A stretch of 64,000 nucleotides of DNA from Thiorhodovibrio winogradskyi (GTDB taxonomy: Bacteria; Pseudomonadota; Gammaproteobacteria; Chromatiales; Chromatiaceae), in the NCBI RefSeq assembly GCF_036208045.1, contig NZ_CP121472.1, positions 2,057,531-2,121,530 on the forward strand. Reading direction: 5' to 3'. The position numbers and the translations under genes are program-made. The notes beneath the pieces were generated by a model, which was not told the DNA's origin, searched no databases, and saw only the letters and a program-made list of their open reading frames with translations. Below are positions 1-8,708 of this stretch, in pieces (the first letter of the stretch is position 1; every line of letters begins with the position of its first letter).

Positions 1-2
1 TT

Positions 3-3000
3 TACTCTCCGGCAAAGTACGGCTACATCAAGGAGTTGGTCGGCAAGGAGGCGCTGGCGGCGGCCAACGGATGGGTGCAGGCGACCAGCACCACGGCCAT
101 TTTGGCCGGCATTTTTCTGTTCTCCATTTTGTTCGAGGCGCGCCTGGCCGGGCAGTCCTTCGCCAGTCCTGGCGAGGCGATGTATTTGATCGCGCCGCTC
201 GGCTGGGGGCTGGTGGCCTGCGCGCTCTTTGAGGTGTTCATGGCCTATCGCCTGCCGCGCACCACGGCGGGCAATAGCATCCGCTTTCGCTGGGGTGCCT
301 ATTTGAGCGCGCGCTATTTACGCGATAACCTGAAGGCGGCCTGGGACAATCAGGTGATCTGGCTGTCCATCGTTGGCTTGGCGGTGTTCTGGTCCATCTC
401 CCAGGTGGTGCTGGCGGTCTTTCCGGCCTTTGCCAAGGAGACGCTTGGCGAGACCAACACCGTGGTCATCCAGGGGCTGCTGGCCTGTTCCGGGATTGGC
501 ATTATTCTCGGTTCCTACCTGGCCGGGCGGGTGTCGCGGCATCATATCGAGGTCGCGCTCATTCCGATTGGCGCCATCGGCATCGCGCTAGCCCTCTTTG
601 TGCTACCAGGGCTGGAGTCCGCGTGGGCGCATGGGCTGAATTTCATTGCCCTGGGATTTCTCGGCGGACTGTTTTTGGTGCCGCTCAATGCGCTCATTCA
701 GTTCAATGCCGGGGAGCAGGCGCTGGGGCGGGTGCTGGCGGCGAACAATTTCATCCAGAACCTGCTGATGCTCAGCTTCTTGGGTCTCACCGTGGCGGCG
801 GCCTATCTGCAGCTTGGCAGCCTGGTGTTGTTGTTTGCCCTGGCCGTGGTGGCGACCCTGGGCGCGCTCTACACCATTTATCAATTGCCGCAGTCGCTGG
901 TGCGCTTCGTGATCGCGCGCCTGATGCGGACCCGCTACCGGCTCAATGTCATCGGCCTGTCCAAGCTGCCGGCCCAGGGCGGCGTGCTGTTGCTGGGCAA
1001 CCATGTGAGCTGGATTGACTGGGCCATGGTGCAGATGGCCAGCCCGCGCCCGGTGCACTTCGTGATGGAGCGCAATCTTTACGAGCGCTGGTATCTGCGC
1101 CGCTTTCTGGACTTTTTCGGCGTGGTGCCCATTTCGCGCGGGGCCAGCCGCCAAGCCATCGCGGCAGTGACCGAGTTGCTGGACGCGGGCGAGGTGGTCT
1201 GTCTCTTTCCCGAGGGGACGCTCAGCAAGAACGGTCAGCTCAATGAGTTCAAGCGCGGCTTCGAGCGCGCCGCCGGAGCCGCGCGCCAGGGAGTGATTCT
1301 GCCCTTCTATCAGCGCGGTCTCTGGGGCAGTCGCTTTTCCTATGCCAGCACCAAGCTTAAAACCGACCGCCGCGCGGGCCGCGTGCGCGAGATCATCGTT
1401 GCCTTTGGTCAGCCCTTGGCGTTGACCGCCACCGCCGAGCAGGTCAAGCAGGCAGTGTTTGAATTGTCGGTTACCTCCTGGCGCAGCTATGTCGAGACCC
1501 TTGAGCCGGTGCCCTTGGCCTGGCTGCGCGCCGCCAAGCGTGAGCCGGGGACGACGGCGGTGATCGAATCCACCAACGCGCGCCTGTCCAACCGGCGCTT
1601 GATCACGGCGGTGCTCTTGTTCGCGGCGCGCATCAAGCGTCTGGGCGGGGCGCCGGCGATCGGCATTCTGCTGCCGGCGAGCAGTGCCGGGGCCATTGCC
1701 AATCTCGCCGGTTTGCTGGCTGGCAGGACTGTGGTCAATCTCAACTACACCGCCAGCGCCGAGGCCCTGCGCGCCGGGGTTGAGCAGGCCGGGCTCAGTG
1801 ATGTGATCACCGCCGAGCGTTTTCTGCGCAAGCTTGAACAGCGCGGCATCGACCCGCGCGCGGCGCTGCCGGATGTGCGTTTCCATGCCATGGAGGACAT
1901 GCGCGCCAGTATCGGCAAGCTCTCTGCGCTCAACGCCCTGCTGCTCGCCAGTCTGCTGCCGGCGCGCGCCTTGCTGGCATTGTTCGGGCGGGCGACCACG
2001 CCGGATCAGACCGCCGCGATTTTGTTCTCAAGCGGCAGTGAGGGCCGCCCAAAAGGGGTGGAGCTGACCCATCGCAACATTCGCGCGAACGCGCGCCAGA
2101 TCGCCGATGTGCTCAATACCGAGCGCAGCGACATTGTGCTCTCGAATCTGCCGCTCTTTCATGCCTTTGGGCTGACCGCGACCACCTTCATGCCGTTGCT
2201 TGAGGGGGTGCCCATGGTGTGCCATCCTGACCCGACCGACGCCGTTGGCAGTGCCAAGGCCATCGCTCGCTATCGGGCCACTGTGTTGTGCAGTACCTCG
2301 ACCTTTCTGCGGCTGCATACCCGCAACAAGCGCATTCATCCGCTGATGTTGCAGTCGCTGCGGGTGGTGGTCGCCGGGGCCGAGCGCCTGAGTCCAGATG
2401 TGCGCGATGCCTTCGAGCTGAAGTTTCATAAAACCCTCTATGAGGGCTACGGCGCCACCGAGACCACGCCCGTGGCCAGCGTGAATGTGCCGGATTCACT
2501 CGATACCCTGAGCTGGAAGGTCCAGACCGGCTCGCGTCCCGGCAGCGTGGGCCTGCCACTGCCCGGGACCAGCTTCCGGGTCGTCGACCCCGAGACACTC
2601 GCGCCCCTGGCGCCGGGCGAGGACGGCTTGATTCTAATTGGCGGCGTACAGGTGATGAAGGGCTATCTGGGCGATCCGGACAGGACCGCCGCTGCCGTGG
2701 TGGAGCTGGATGGATTGCGCTGGTATAAGACCGGCGACAAGGGCCATCTGGATGCCGATGGCTTTTTGACCATTGTTGATCGCTATTCGCGCTTCGCGAA
2801 ACTGGGCGGGGAGATGATCAGCCTGAGCGCGGTGGAGGATCAGGTGCGCCGGGCGCTTGGGCGGGCCGAGCTGGAAGCGGTGGCGGTGAATTTGCCGGAT
2901 GAGCGCAAGGGTGAGCGCATCGTCCTCTTGGTGGCCGATGAGCTAGAGACCGATGCGCTGCGCAAGACGCTGATGGGTGCCGGCATGAATCCGCTGGCCA

Positions 3001-3131
3001 TCCCGTCCGATATCCTGCGGGTCGCGGCCATCCCCAAGCTGGGCAGCGGCAAGACTGACTTTGGCGCCGCGCGGCAACTCGCGCTTCAGTTCTCCGTCGA
3101 TGAGAGTCTGAATCCTCGAATCGTGAATTAG
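3..3131 (+). CDS. aas: MFS / PlsC acyltransferase / acyl-ACP synthetase fusion (5' end outside window)
   Basis: The reading frame is open from base 3, so the true start lies upstream of the window. Three modules follow in order. The first is the end of an MFS transporter of the lysophospholipid-transporter (LplT) type, with about eight hydrophobic helices to roughly base 900. The second is a PlsC-type 1-acylglycerol-phosphate acyltransferase with the HX4D motif NHVSWID near 999-1019 and the FPEGTLS motif near 1208-1230. The third is an AMP-forming synthetase domain with the phosphate loop SSGSEGRPKG near 2028-2058 and a YGATETTP motif near 2446. In E. coli these activities are split between LplT and Aas, which re-acylate lysophospholipids at the inner membrane. 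The fusion would couple lysophospholipid flipping to re-acylation. The role is from family knowledge; the domain order is read directly. Confidence 0.93.
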   Translation, partial: YSPAKYGYIKELVGKEALAAANGWVQATSTTAILAGIFLFSILFEARLAGQSFASPGEAMYLIAPLGWGLVACALFEVFMAYRLPRTTAGNSIRFRWGAYLSARYLRDNLKAAWDNQVIWLSIVGLAVFWSISQVVLAVFPAFAKETLGETNTVVIQGLLACSGIGIILGSYLAGRVSRHHIEVALIPIGAIGIALALFVLPGLESAWAHGLNFIALGFLGGLFLVPLNALIQFNAGEQALGRVLAANNFIQNLLMLSFLGLTVAAAYLQLGSLVLLFALAVVATLGALYTIYQLPQSLVRFVIARLMRTRYRLNVIGLSKLPAQGGVLLLGNHVSWIDWAMVQMASPRPVHFVMERNLYERWYLRRFLDFFGVVPISRGASRQAIAAVTELLDAGEVVCLFPEGTLSKNGQLNEFKRGFERAAGAARQGVILPFYQRGLWGSRFSYASTKLKTDRRAGRVREIIVAFGQPLALTATAEQVKQAVFELSVTSWRSYVETLEPVPLAWLRAAKREPGTTAVIESTNARLSNRRLITAVLLFAARIKRLGGAPAIGILLPASSAGAIANLAGLLAGRTVVNLNYTASAEALRAGVEQAGLSDVITAERFLRKLEQRGIDPRAALPDVRFHAMEDMRASIGKLSALNALLLASLLPARALLALFGRATTPDQTAAILFSSGSEGRPKGVELTHRNIRANARQIADVLNTERSDIVLSNLPLFHAFGLTATTFMPLLEGVPMVCHPDPTDAVGSAKAIARYRATVLCSTSTFLRLHTRNKRIHPLMLQSLRVVVAGAERLSPDVRDAFELKFHKTLYEGYGATETTPVASVNVPDSLDTLSWKVQTGSRPGSVGLPLPGTSFRVVDPETLAPLAPGEDGLILIGGVQVMKGYLGDPDRTAAAVVELDGLRWYKTGDKGHLDADGFLTIVDRYSRFAKLGGEMISLSAVEDQVRRALGRAELEAVAVNLPDERKGERIVLLVADELETDALRKTLMGAGMNPLAIPSDILRVAAIPKLGSGKTDFGAARQLALQFSVDESLNPRIVN

Positions 3132-3138
3132 AGAGGGG

Positions 3139-3191
3139 CCCTGCGTTGAATGACAGCTTGGTGTTATTCAAGCCTGTTCTTCAACGCAGGG
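3139..3191. terminator. Long hairpin between convergent genes
   Basis: A perfect 12-base inverted repeat (CCCTGCGTTGAA at 3139-3150 and its complement at 3180-3191) encloses a 29-base loop. The loop holds a smaller stem (CTTG...CAAG). It starts eight bases after the stop of the acyltransferase fusion gene and ends 40 bases before the stop of the opposite-strand gene, as expected of a bidirectional terminator. No T-run follows on either strand, so terminator function is inferred from position and symmetry. Confidence 0.5.
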
Positions 3192-3231
3192 ATACCTTAC
3201 ACTAACCTTAAGATTTCCAGTAAGCCTGAGA

Positions 3232-3606
3232 TCAGTTACCCTGTATCAGATCCGTGGAGTCTTTGAGCACAGCCTCGGTGGCGGCGTCTTTCGCCATCTT
3301 ATCCGCGACGATTTTGGCCTTCATCATCTCGGCGGCATCCGCATTGACAGCTTCCGACATCCGGTCAGCCGCTTCGGCCTCGACCGAAGTGGCAAGGCCC
3401 GCATCCTTGGCGGCATTGACATCGGCGGTGGCATCGGTCACAGCGTCTGCGACGCCCTGAGTAACCGCAGCGGCGGTGTCAACCTCTTCAGCTACTTGTT
3501 TGGCTGCTTTCGCCGCCATGTCGGCAGAGGTTTCTGCAAACAGAGCACCGGAGAATGCCAGTGCGAGTCCTGCGGTAGCAGTCATCAGAATTTGCTTATT
3601 ATCCAT
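3232..3606 (-). CDS. Small alanine-rich exported protein, unknown function
   Basis: This encodes 124 residues. Residues 1-24 form a clear Sec signal peptide: charged start, hydrophobic core, and a GALFAET cleavage context. The mature part is about 100 residues, very rich in Ala, Asp, Glu and Lys with a regular small-residue pattern, and is predicted to be helical or coiled. It has no Cys and no recognisable domain. An AAGGTG ribosome-binding site lies just upstream of the ATG. It resembles small periplasmic or envelope helical proteins, but I do not recognise the family. It is monocistronic between a hairpin and a TIR-domain gene. Confidence 0.72.
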   Translation of the reverse strand: MDNKQILMTATAGLALAFSGALFAETSADMAAKAAKQVAEEVDTAAAVTQGVADAVTDATADVNAAKDAGLATSVEAEAADRMSEAVNADAAEMMKAKIVADKMAKDAATEAVLKDSTDLIQGN

Positions 3607-3697
3607 TTTTGATACACCTTCAGATTAGGGACGCTTGTGCGTCGTGAGAAAAAAGACGCTCGCGCGTCCAGAAGAGTTCTGTATTGTCGCGATCTTG

Positions 3698-4387
3698 TCA
3701 CCTGTCTTGCCGCTGAGTTGGTTCGACACTTGGACGAGCATTCTGCCCGGTTTCTTGTTGAACGTCCTGCCCAGCATTGGGTGATTTTGCAGGTGAAGGC
3801 GCTTCTTTCCTGCGTGTCCGCAGCGCCTCTCTCAGACTGAAATAGCCGTCGTCGAATGACAGCCGGAAGTCCGCTGCCTTGATCCCCTGAAGCGGTTCAG
3901 GGGGGGCCGCGTCATCGAGCAACACCGGAAAAATCCGTTTATTCTTCTTGATTGACTTGGCGATGGCCGGATTTGTCCAGCTTGCCCCGACGCTCTGATG
4001 AGACACCACGAAAATGATGTCGCTGCTGCTGTCGAATAGCTCCTTGAGCTTGTCATCGGTGTTGTCGCCAACCTGAACTTCCTTTTTGTCCCATAGGATT
4101 CTAAAGGGGGCCATTTTCAACGCGTCATAGAGTTTAGAAACGAAACCCGCATCCTGCGCATCATAGAGGATAAAAATCTTGCGGATGTCGTTATTTCGCA
4201 GTGTCGCGAGACTCAGCCCGAAGATCATCATCACGGCCAAACCGGCCAGCGCATAAAGCACAAGCTCAAAGGCGCTCGCATAGTCGACCCCGCCAAGAAA
4301 GACCAGCGCCAGGTAGAGCACCAACATCAAACCCAAAATGACGGCACCAAACTCCGTCACAATGGGCCGCTCTTGCTTATTCATCAT
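3698..4387 (-). CDS. Two-helix membrane protein with TIR-like domain
   Basis: This is about 229 residues from the ATG pair at 4387/4384; a TTG four codons upstream is less likely. Residues 10-65 contain two transmembrane helices. They are followed by a TIR-like domain (about 68-170) with the start KIFILYDAQDAGF, a loop with WDKKEVQVGD, the strand DIIFVVSHQS and the closing strand IFPVLLDDA. The tail of about 50 residues is polar and Gln/Pro-rich. In bacterial NADase TIRs a Glu normally follows the conserved Trp by four residues. Here the segment reads SWTNPA, with Ala at that place, so enzymatic activity is doubtful. TIR proteins often serve in phage defence or signalling. No partner gene of a known system is adjacent, although the neighbourhood is rich in defence remnants. 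Confidence 0.7.
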   Translation of the reverse strand: MMNKQERPIVTEFGAVILGLMLVLYLALVFLGGVDYASAFELVLYALAGLAVMMIFGLSLATLRNNDIRKIFILYDAQDAGFVSKLYDALKMAPFRILWDKKEVQVGDNTDDKLKELFDSSSDIIFVVSHQSVGASWTNPAIAKSIKKNKRIFPVLLDDAAPPEPLQGIKAADFRLSFDDGYFSLREALRTRRKEAPSPAKSPNAGQDVQQETGQNARPSVEPTQRQDR

Positions 4388-4483
4388 GATCCGCCACCCC
4401 AAGCCACAAGGACTCCAGAATCCTGATCATGAGGAAGTCTATCCACATCAAGCCCACCGAACCAAGATAGTAAAATGATGCAA

Positions 4484-4548
4484 CTTCTTGCCTGTTGGGG
4501 CGGTTTCGGTCGGGATCTGTCGAGGCTGAAGCCGCCCCTTGCAAGAAG
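4484..4548 (-). terminator. Two-part hairpin in gene-free stretch 4388-4721
   Basis: CTTCTTGC (4484-4491) pairs with GCAAGAAG (4541-4548), and inside this GGGGCGG (4497-4503) pairs with CCGCCCC (4532-4538). The element lies 174 bases downstream of the last gene of the VWA/ATPase operon on the same strand, upstream of the TIR gene. It may end the operon transcript or be another structured element. Nothing else was recognised in 4388-4721; the open frame there has no coding character. Confidence 0.35.
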
Positions 4549-4721
4549 ACCCAAAAGATTGTGAGTTAGCCTAAACAGCATAACTAGAATGCGGGGCTCC
4601 GGGGCAGAAACTCTGGCGGATGGATGGACAAGGGTGGCTTTGATCGTATATGGGGCCAAGGCAACCTCACACTTCGCAACCGGAGGGTTGAGGTTGCCCA
4701 GATTATGATCAAGGCCGTTCA

Positions 4722-6047
4722 TTAGGGTTTTGACAGCCTGGCTGATGATGGTGAGCGAATCCGCGCGCTGTCAGGGCGCAGGAACAGGGTGGTGCCGAGG
4801 GTTTTCAGTCCCCTGGCTTGGTGATAAGCGCTTTCGTTAATGAAAATCCACAGTAATCTGCTGCGGCGATCACGCGGCGGTTTTGGTGTAGGGGCATATC
4901 CATCGGTAAAAATGATCGCACCGTCGTAACCTGGATGACTATCAAGGTAGTCGATCACGGCCTGAAAATCGGTTCCGCCACGACCGCGAATGGCAAAGGT
5001 GCGCCGTGCGTGCTTGAGCGTCAGTGCCGGCCCCTGAACTTGGGTGTCAAACGCGATGGCGTCGACGCGCTCGATCCCGTAGTGAAAAAAGCGATTGATC
5101 AGCGAAAATCCGCGCGCAATGTCCTCATCGCTCATGGAGCCGCTGACATCGACGGCGACCAGCAGGCGGGTGCGAAAATCGTAGCGGCTGCCCTGATAGA
5201 GAAAGCCATAGCGACGGCTGGGCTTCATTCGCGTGAGTCGGCGTTTTGTGGATAGCACCGAGAGCCGAAATTGGCGCAGAACGGCACGGTAGTCGAGCTT
5301 CGGCTGGCGGTTGGCGATCACCCGCTGGCGAATGGCGCCGGGTAGGTTGCCCCAGGATTGTCGCAGTTCGGCATCGGCGACATGCTCGTCGATGCGCTCG
5401 CTCATCAACTCGTCCTCGCCCCAGGGACGGGTGTTTTCCTCGCCGATGCATGGGGACCGGCCATAGTCGGTCAGGCTTGGCGGCACGCGGTCGGCGATAG
5501 GTGCCGGCGCATCGGCGTCAGCGCCGGCGGCCTTACCCGGCTGGCCGCCTGGCTGTGGTTGGCCGCCGGACTCCGATGGCGGGTCCGCTAGCCGGTCGGA
5601 TAGCGGGTCTGATGGCGAATCAGGCGCCGACGCGCCCCATGCGGGCAGGGCCTGTTCGAGTAGGCGCGCATGGTAAAACTCATGAAACTGCTGGTCGTAA
5701 TCATGATGACCAAAGGTCGTGAAGGCGCTTGGCAGTGGCAGCGGCAGGTGCAGATGCTCGTGCAGGGCGAGATTGCTGGCCTGGTAGCTGATGTGCGGCG
5801 GATGCTGACGGCGTCTGTAGGGATGCTTGAGTAGAATGCGCACCGCCTCCAGGCGCATCACGGCGTCGAGCTGGCTCGCGTCCAGGCCGTCGATGAAGGC
5901 TGGGTTGTAGCCGATGCGACCTTCGCCGACGCGGATGGTAGCGATGGGTTCAATCAGCATACGGTGATCGCTGAACACCGCGAACAGCAGCGGCTCGGTG
6001 ATGAACCAGCGCTCCAGCACCTGGCCCATGCGTGCGCGGGGGTCCAT
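4722..6047 (-). CDS. VWA-like metallopeptidase-type protein (DUF2201 family)
   Basis: This encodes 441 residues. The N-terminal 130 residues resemble the putative metallopeptidase/DUF2201 region. It has an RLEAVRILLKHP segment where related proteins carry a more peptidase-like helix, and no HExxH is visible. A Pro/Gly/Asp-rich linker spans about residues 140-195. The C-terminal third is a von Willebrand A fold with an intact metal-dependent adhesion motif (DVSGS near residue 297) and a later GGTDF and FTDGY. The start is six bases after the MoxR-type ATPase gene, so the two are co-expressed. MoxR/VWA pairs (for example RavA-ViaA) typically act as ATPase plus substrate adaptor in complex maturation or stress responses. 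The substrate is unknown. Confidence 0.82.
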   Translation of the reverse strand: MDPRARMGQVLERWFITEPLLFAVFSDHRMLIEPIATIRVGEGRIGYNPAFIDGLDASQLDAVMRLEAVRILLKHPYRRRQHPPHISYQASNLALHEHLHLPLPLPSAFTTFGHHDYDQQFHEFYHARLLEQALPAWGASAPDSPSDPLSDRLADPPSESGGQPQPGGQPGKAAGADADAPAPIADRVPPSLTDYGRSPCIGEENTRPWGEDELMSERIDEHVADAELRQSWGNLPGAIRQRVIANRQPKLDYRAVLRQFRLSVLSTKRRLTRMKPSRRYGFLYQGSRYDFRTRLLVAVDVSGSMSDEDIARGFSLINRFFHYGIERVDAIAFDTQVQGPALTLKHARRTFAIRGRGGTDFQAVIDYLDSHPGYDGAIIFTDGYAPTPKPPRDRRSRLLWIFINESAYHQARGLKTLGTTLFLRPDSARIRSPSSARLSKP

Positions 6048-6053
6048 GTCGTC

Positions 6054-7139
6054 CTAGCCCTTGATGCCGGCGATGTAGTCGGTGAGCAGCCCGAGCAGCT
6101 CCACCGAACCGGAGCACAGGGCCATGGCACGATCATAATTGGGGTTTTCGAGCAGGGAGGCAAAATGCGCGATGGCCTCGTTGCGTTTCAATCGCTTCAG
6201 GCGCTTGAGGTAATTGAGCAGATTGGTGCGCAAGGTTTCGGCATTCGCGACCGGCTGCGCGAGACCGTGCAAATACAGCAGGATGCGCTCGTTGAGCTGG
6301 ATGGTCTCGTGCAGACTGAGGTCTTTGATCCGTTCCTGATGCTCGCGCCAGTGTAACAGCAGTTGCTCCGGTCCAAGCTGGCCGCTGGCGGCCAGGCGCT
6401 GCTGCAAGGCGATTGCCGAGGTGGAGCCAACGATGCCGGCGATGGCTTTCACATGCAGTGGTTCCAGCCGCGGCAGGGGGGCGATGAAGGCGGCGACCTT
6501 GGCCCAGGCGCGTCGATCCGGGGTCTTCGTCAGATCCGCCTGGAACTCGCCGCTGTCGCCCTCGGCGCGGGCGCCGTCGAGTTGGTAGGGCTCGGCCTGG
6601 ATAAAATCAATCACCCGCTGATCGAGCTGGTTCTCTGTCGCCCACAGCAGCCAATCGTCAACCGTGGGCGCGAATTCATACAGATTAAAACGCGACAGCA
6701 GTGCCGGGTCCAAGTCGGTGAGCTGGTATTCCTCGCCGTGATTGATTGCCGCCACCACCCGGCTGCCAGGCGGGAGGCTTTTGCCGGCCAGGCGACGATT
6801 GAGCGCCAAATCGTAGACGGCTTGCAGAATCTCCGGGCGGGCACGGTTCAGCTCGTCGAGAAACAGCACCATGGGCTCCTGCCCGGCGGGCCACCAATAG
6901 GGTGGCAGAAAGACCGAGTGGCCGGTCGCTTCGTCCTTGTGCATCAGCCCGATCAGATCGCCGGGATCGCTCATCTGCCCGAGAAAGAAAGCTTCCACCG
7001 GCAATCCCATGCGGGTGTAGATGGCGCGCACGATCTCGGATTTGCCAATACCATGGCGTCCAACCAGCATCAGGTTCTGGTCGGATGGCGTGAGATGGAG
7101 GATATCAGTCAGTTCGCGTGCGTCAACGCGGATGGCCAT
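6054..7139 (-). CDS. MoxR-type AAA+ ATPase
   Basis: This encodes 361 residues. The AAA+ core is complete: Walker A GRHGIGKSE near residues 27-35, Walker B FLDELNRA near 91, and a sensor segment VVAAIN followed by LLSRFNLYEF. This is the layout of the MoxR/AAA_5 class. The C-terminal 150 residues are helical and unassigned. It lies between an unknown 251-aa gene (70 bases upstream) and the VWA gene (six bases downstream). It probably powers remodelling of a protein bound by the VWA partner; no adjacent gene reveals the client. Confidence 0.88.
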   Translation of the reverse strand: MAIRVDARELTDILHLTPSDQNLMLVGRHGIGKSEIVRAIYTRMGLPVEAFFLGQMSDPGDLIGLMHKDEATGHSVFLPPYWWPAGQEPMVLFLDELNRARPEILQAVYDLALNRRLAGKSLPPGSRVVAAINHGEEYQLTDLDPALLSRFNLYEFAPTVDDWLLWATENQLDQRVIDFIQAEPYQLDGARAEGDSGEFQADLTKTPDRRAWAKVAAFIAPLPRLEPLHVKAIAGIVGSTSAIALQQRLAASGQLGPEQLLLHWREHQERIKDLSLHETIQLNERILLYLHGLAQPVANAETLRTNLLNYLKRLKRLKRNEAIAHFASLLENPNYDRAMALCSGSVELLGLLTDYIAGIKG

Positions 7140-7209
7140 GAGTTGTTTGAATACCTTCGCTTGCGTGTGTGTTGTGAATGCCCTTTCCTAGCGCGGGTAG
7201 CCTGTCGGG

Positions 7210-7965
7210 CTAAGCGGCGGCGCCAGGGTCTGGTGACTCGGGCAGAATCCAGGGGGCGGAATACCGCGCCTGAGCGGTTTTCACCCGAATTTTCCGTTCG
7301 TGCAGGGCGCGCAGATTCAGCACCATCTCGCGTATCTGCGGCAGCGTGTTCTCAAATTCGGAAAAAGGAACCGAAATGGTCACCTGCAAATGATCGCTGA
7401 GTCGAATCGAGATTTTTATCAAGCGAGCCGTGTTTTCAACAAAAAAGGCAAACTGCTCCTGGTTGGCCAGTTCACGCAACTGCCCGATGATGGCCTGGCG
7501 TTGCAGGTTGCGCACTTTCTCGCGCTTGTGGGCGTTGAATTTTTGTTCCTCGATAAACTGGTGCAGCTCGTGCACTAACGCGACCAGTGCACCGGGCTCG
7601 GCGAAATAGCGACAGTCGCTCAGGCGATCATAGGGATAACGCCAGCGCTGACCGATTTCGCGTGGGGCGATGGCGACATGGCGCTGGGAACCGATCCAAT
7701 AGAGATAAAAACCGATTCCCGTGTCATAGTCCCGCTCCTTGTTGAGGCGGACGTCGCCGACCACCAGTGCCGTGTCAGGGAAAGAATCCTGATTGGGTTT
7801 TCGACCGGCAAAGTCGTGAGCCATTGTGACCGCGACTGGCAGCCCCGCCAGTAGCGGGCGGACGCTGTGTTCAAGCCAGGCGCTCGGGTCGGTTTCCTCG
7901 ACCGCCCAAGCGGGAACCTTCTGCGTATGGCTCAAGGCGATTTTGCGATGACGGGCGATGGACAT
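7210..7965 (-). CDS. Unknown protein, first gene of the MoxR/VWA operon
   Basis: This encodes 251 residues with no signal peptide or membrane helix. The first part (residues 40-130) is rich in aromatic residues and charges (GIGFYLYWIG, RWRYPYDRL). The middle (130-180) is a helical, Lys/Gln-rich stretch around EEQKFNAHKREKVRNLQRQA, likely a coiled coil, and a beta-like segment follows. I recognise no domain. Being the promoter-proximal gene of an ATPase/VWA operon suggests it is a substrate, adaptor or third component. The start ATG at 7965 is the only reasonable one. Confidence 0.75.
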   Translation of the reverse strand: MSIARHRKIALSHTQKVPAWAVEETDPSAWLEHSVRPLLAGLPVAVTMAHDFAGRKPNQDSFPDTALVVGDVRLNKERDYDTGIGFYLYWIGSQRHVAIAPREIGQRWRYPYDRLSDCRYFAEPGALVALVHELHQFIEEQKFNAHKREKVRNLQRQAIIGQLRELANQEQFAFFVENTARLIKISIRLSDHLQVTISVPFSEFENTLPQIREMVLNLRALHERKIRVKTAQARYSAPWILPESPDPGAAA

Positions 7966-8088
7966 GGAAAAGCCAGATGAGGTGAGGAGGGGTGCGTGTG
8001 CCGACAGTCTCTGCGCATGATCATAATCAACTCGCGGCGGCTTGTAACCAGGTAGCGGCGATTCTGGAGCGGTTTCTAGCGTCTAACG

Positions 8089-8598
8089 CTATCCGCTTTC
8101 CACGAATCGAATCGCTTCCACGGTCAATCCATAGAGCCGATAGGCAAGCTGGTTCATTTGGAATCGAAGCAGACACGCATTCCGGGCACGAGTTGAGCTA
8201 CGGAAAGCTTAGGGATTTCCTGTTTGTCGATATTTTGGTGGAGACCGAATCGATACCATTGGTCATCGTCAAATTTTCCGCTTTCCCGAGATCGTAAAGC
8301 GGCTTCATGCCGGTCCCACCGCCGGAACCCGCCCCTTTCACCGCAAATTCTGGAATCAGGGTGTAACCACTCCCTTTTTCTCCTTCCCCGCTTGCGCAAT
8401 AGCCCCAGGTTTGCTTGAAAAACAGATCGATAAAGGTGCTACCCGCCGCCGTTTCTTGCTGCCAGTCCTTGTCGGCCCAGTTGTTTAGTCGGTCGAGGAG
8501 TGCAGGGCGGCGTCGGACTGTTGGAAGGCGGGAAAATCCTGTGCCCACAGGGAGCGGAGATACGCGGTGCTGAACAGCGGCTGGTGGCTTTCATGCAT
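8089..8598 (-). pseudogene. Remnant of Eco57I-type restriction-modification protein
   Basis: Pieces of one protein lie in order but in shifting frames. From the ATG at 8598 comes a start of the type MHESHQPLFSTAYL, which runs into a stop. A frame shift then gives LLDRLNNWADKDWQQE, TFIDLFFKQTWGY and FAVKGAGSGGGTG. Another shift gives DDQWYRFGLHQNIDKQEI and LVPGMRVCFDS. A last shift gives NQLAYRLYGLTVEAIRFVES before a stop at 8089. These match the N-terminus, the target-recognition segment and the C-terminus of Eco57I-like single-chain type II enzymes. Those are normally about 900-1100 residues, so most of the catalytic core, including the methyltransferase motif NPPY, has been deleted. Family recognition is from memory of conserved phrases. 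Confidence 0.72.
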
Positions 8599-8708
8599 TG
8601 TTCAATGTCCTTTTGTCTTGCCTAAGGCCACTGGACGCTGGAGCGTCAGAACGCGCTAGCAGGCTGGAGTCAGAGAGCGAGGTAACAGTGCGGCCGGCTG
8701 TTTGGCGA

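Noticed and set aside
603-1886. Long antisense open frame inside the acyltransferase fusion gene
   Set aside because: Same GC effect; its Gln/His/Arg-rich composition fits no protein family.
4384-4722. Open frame of about 112 codons between the VWA and TIR genes
   Set aside because: No family pattern, unlikely amino-acid composition, no ribosome-binding site, and a strong hairpin inside; treated as non-coding.
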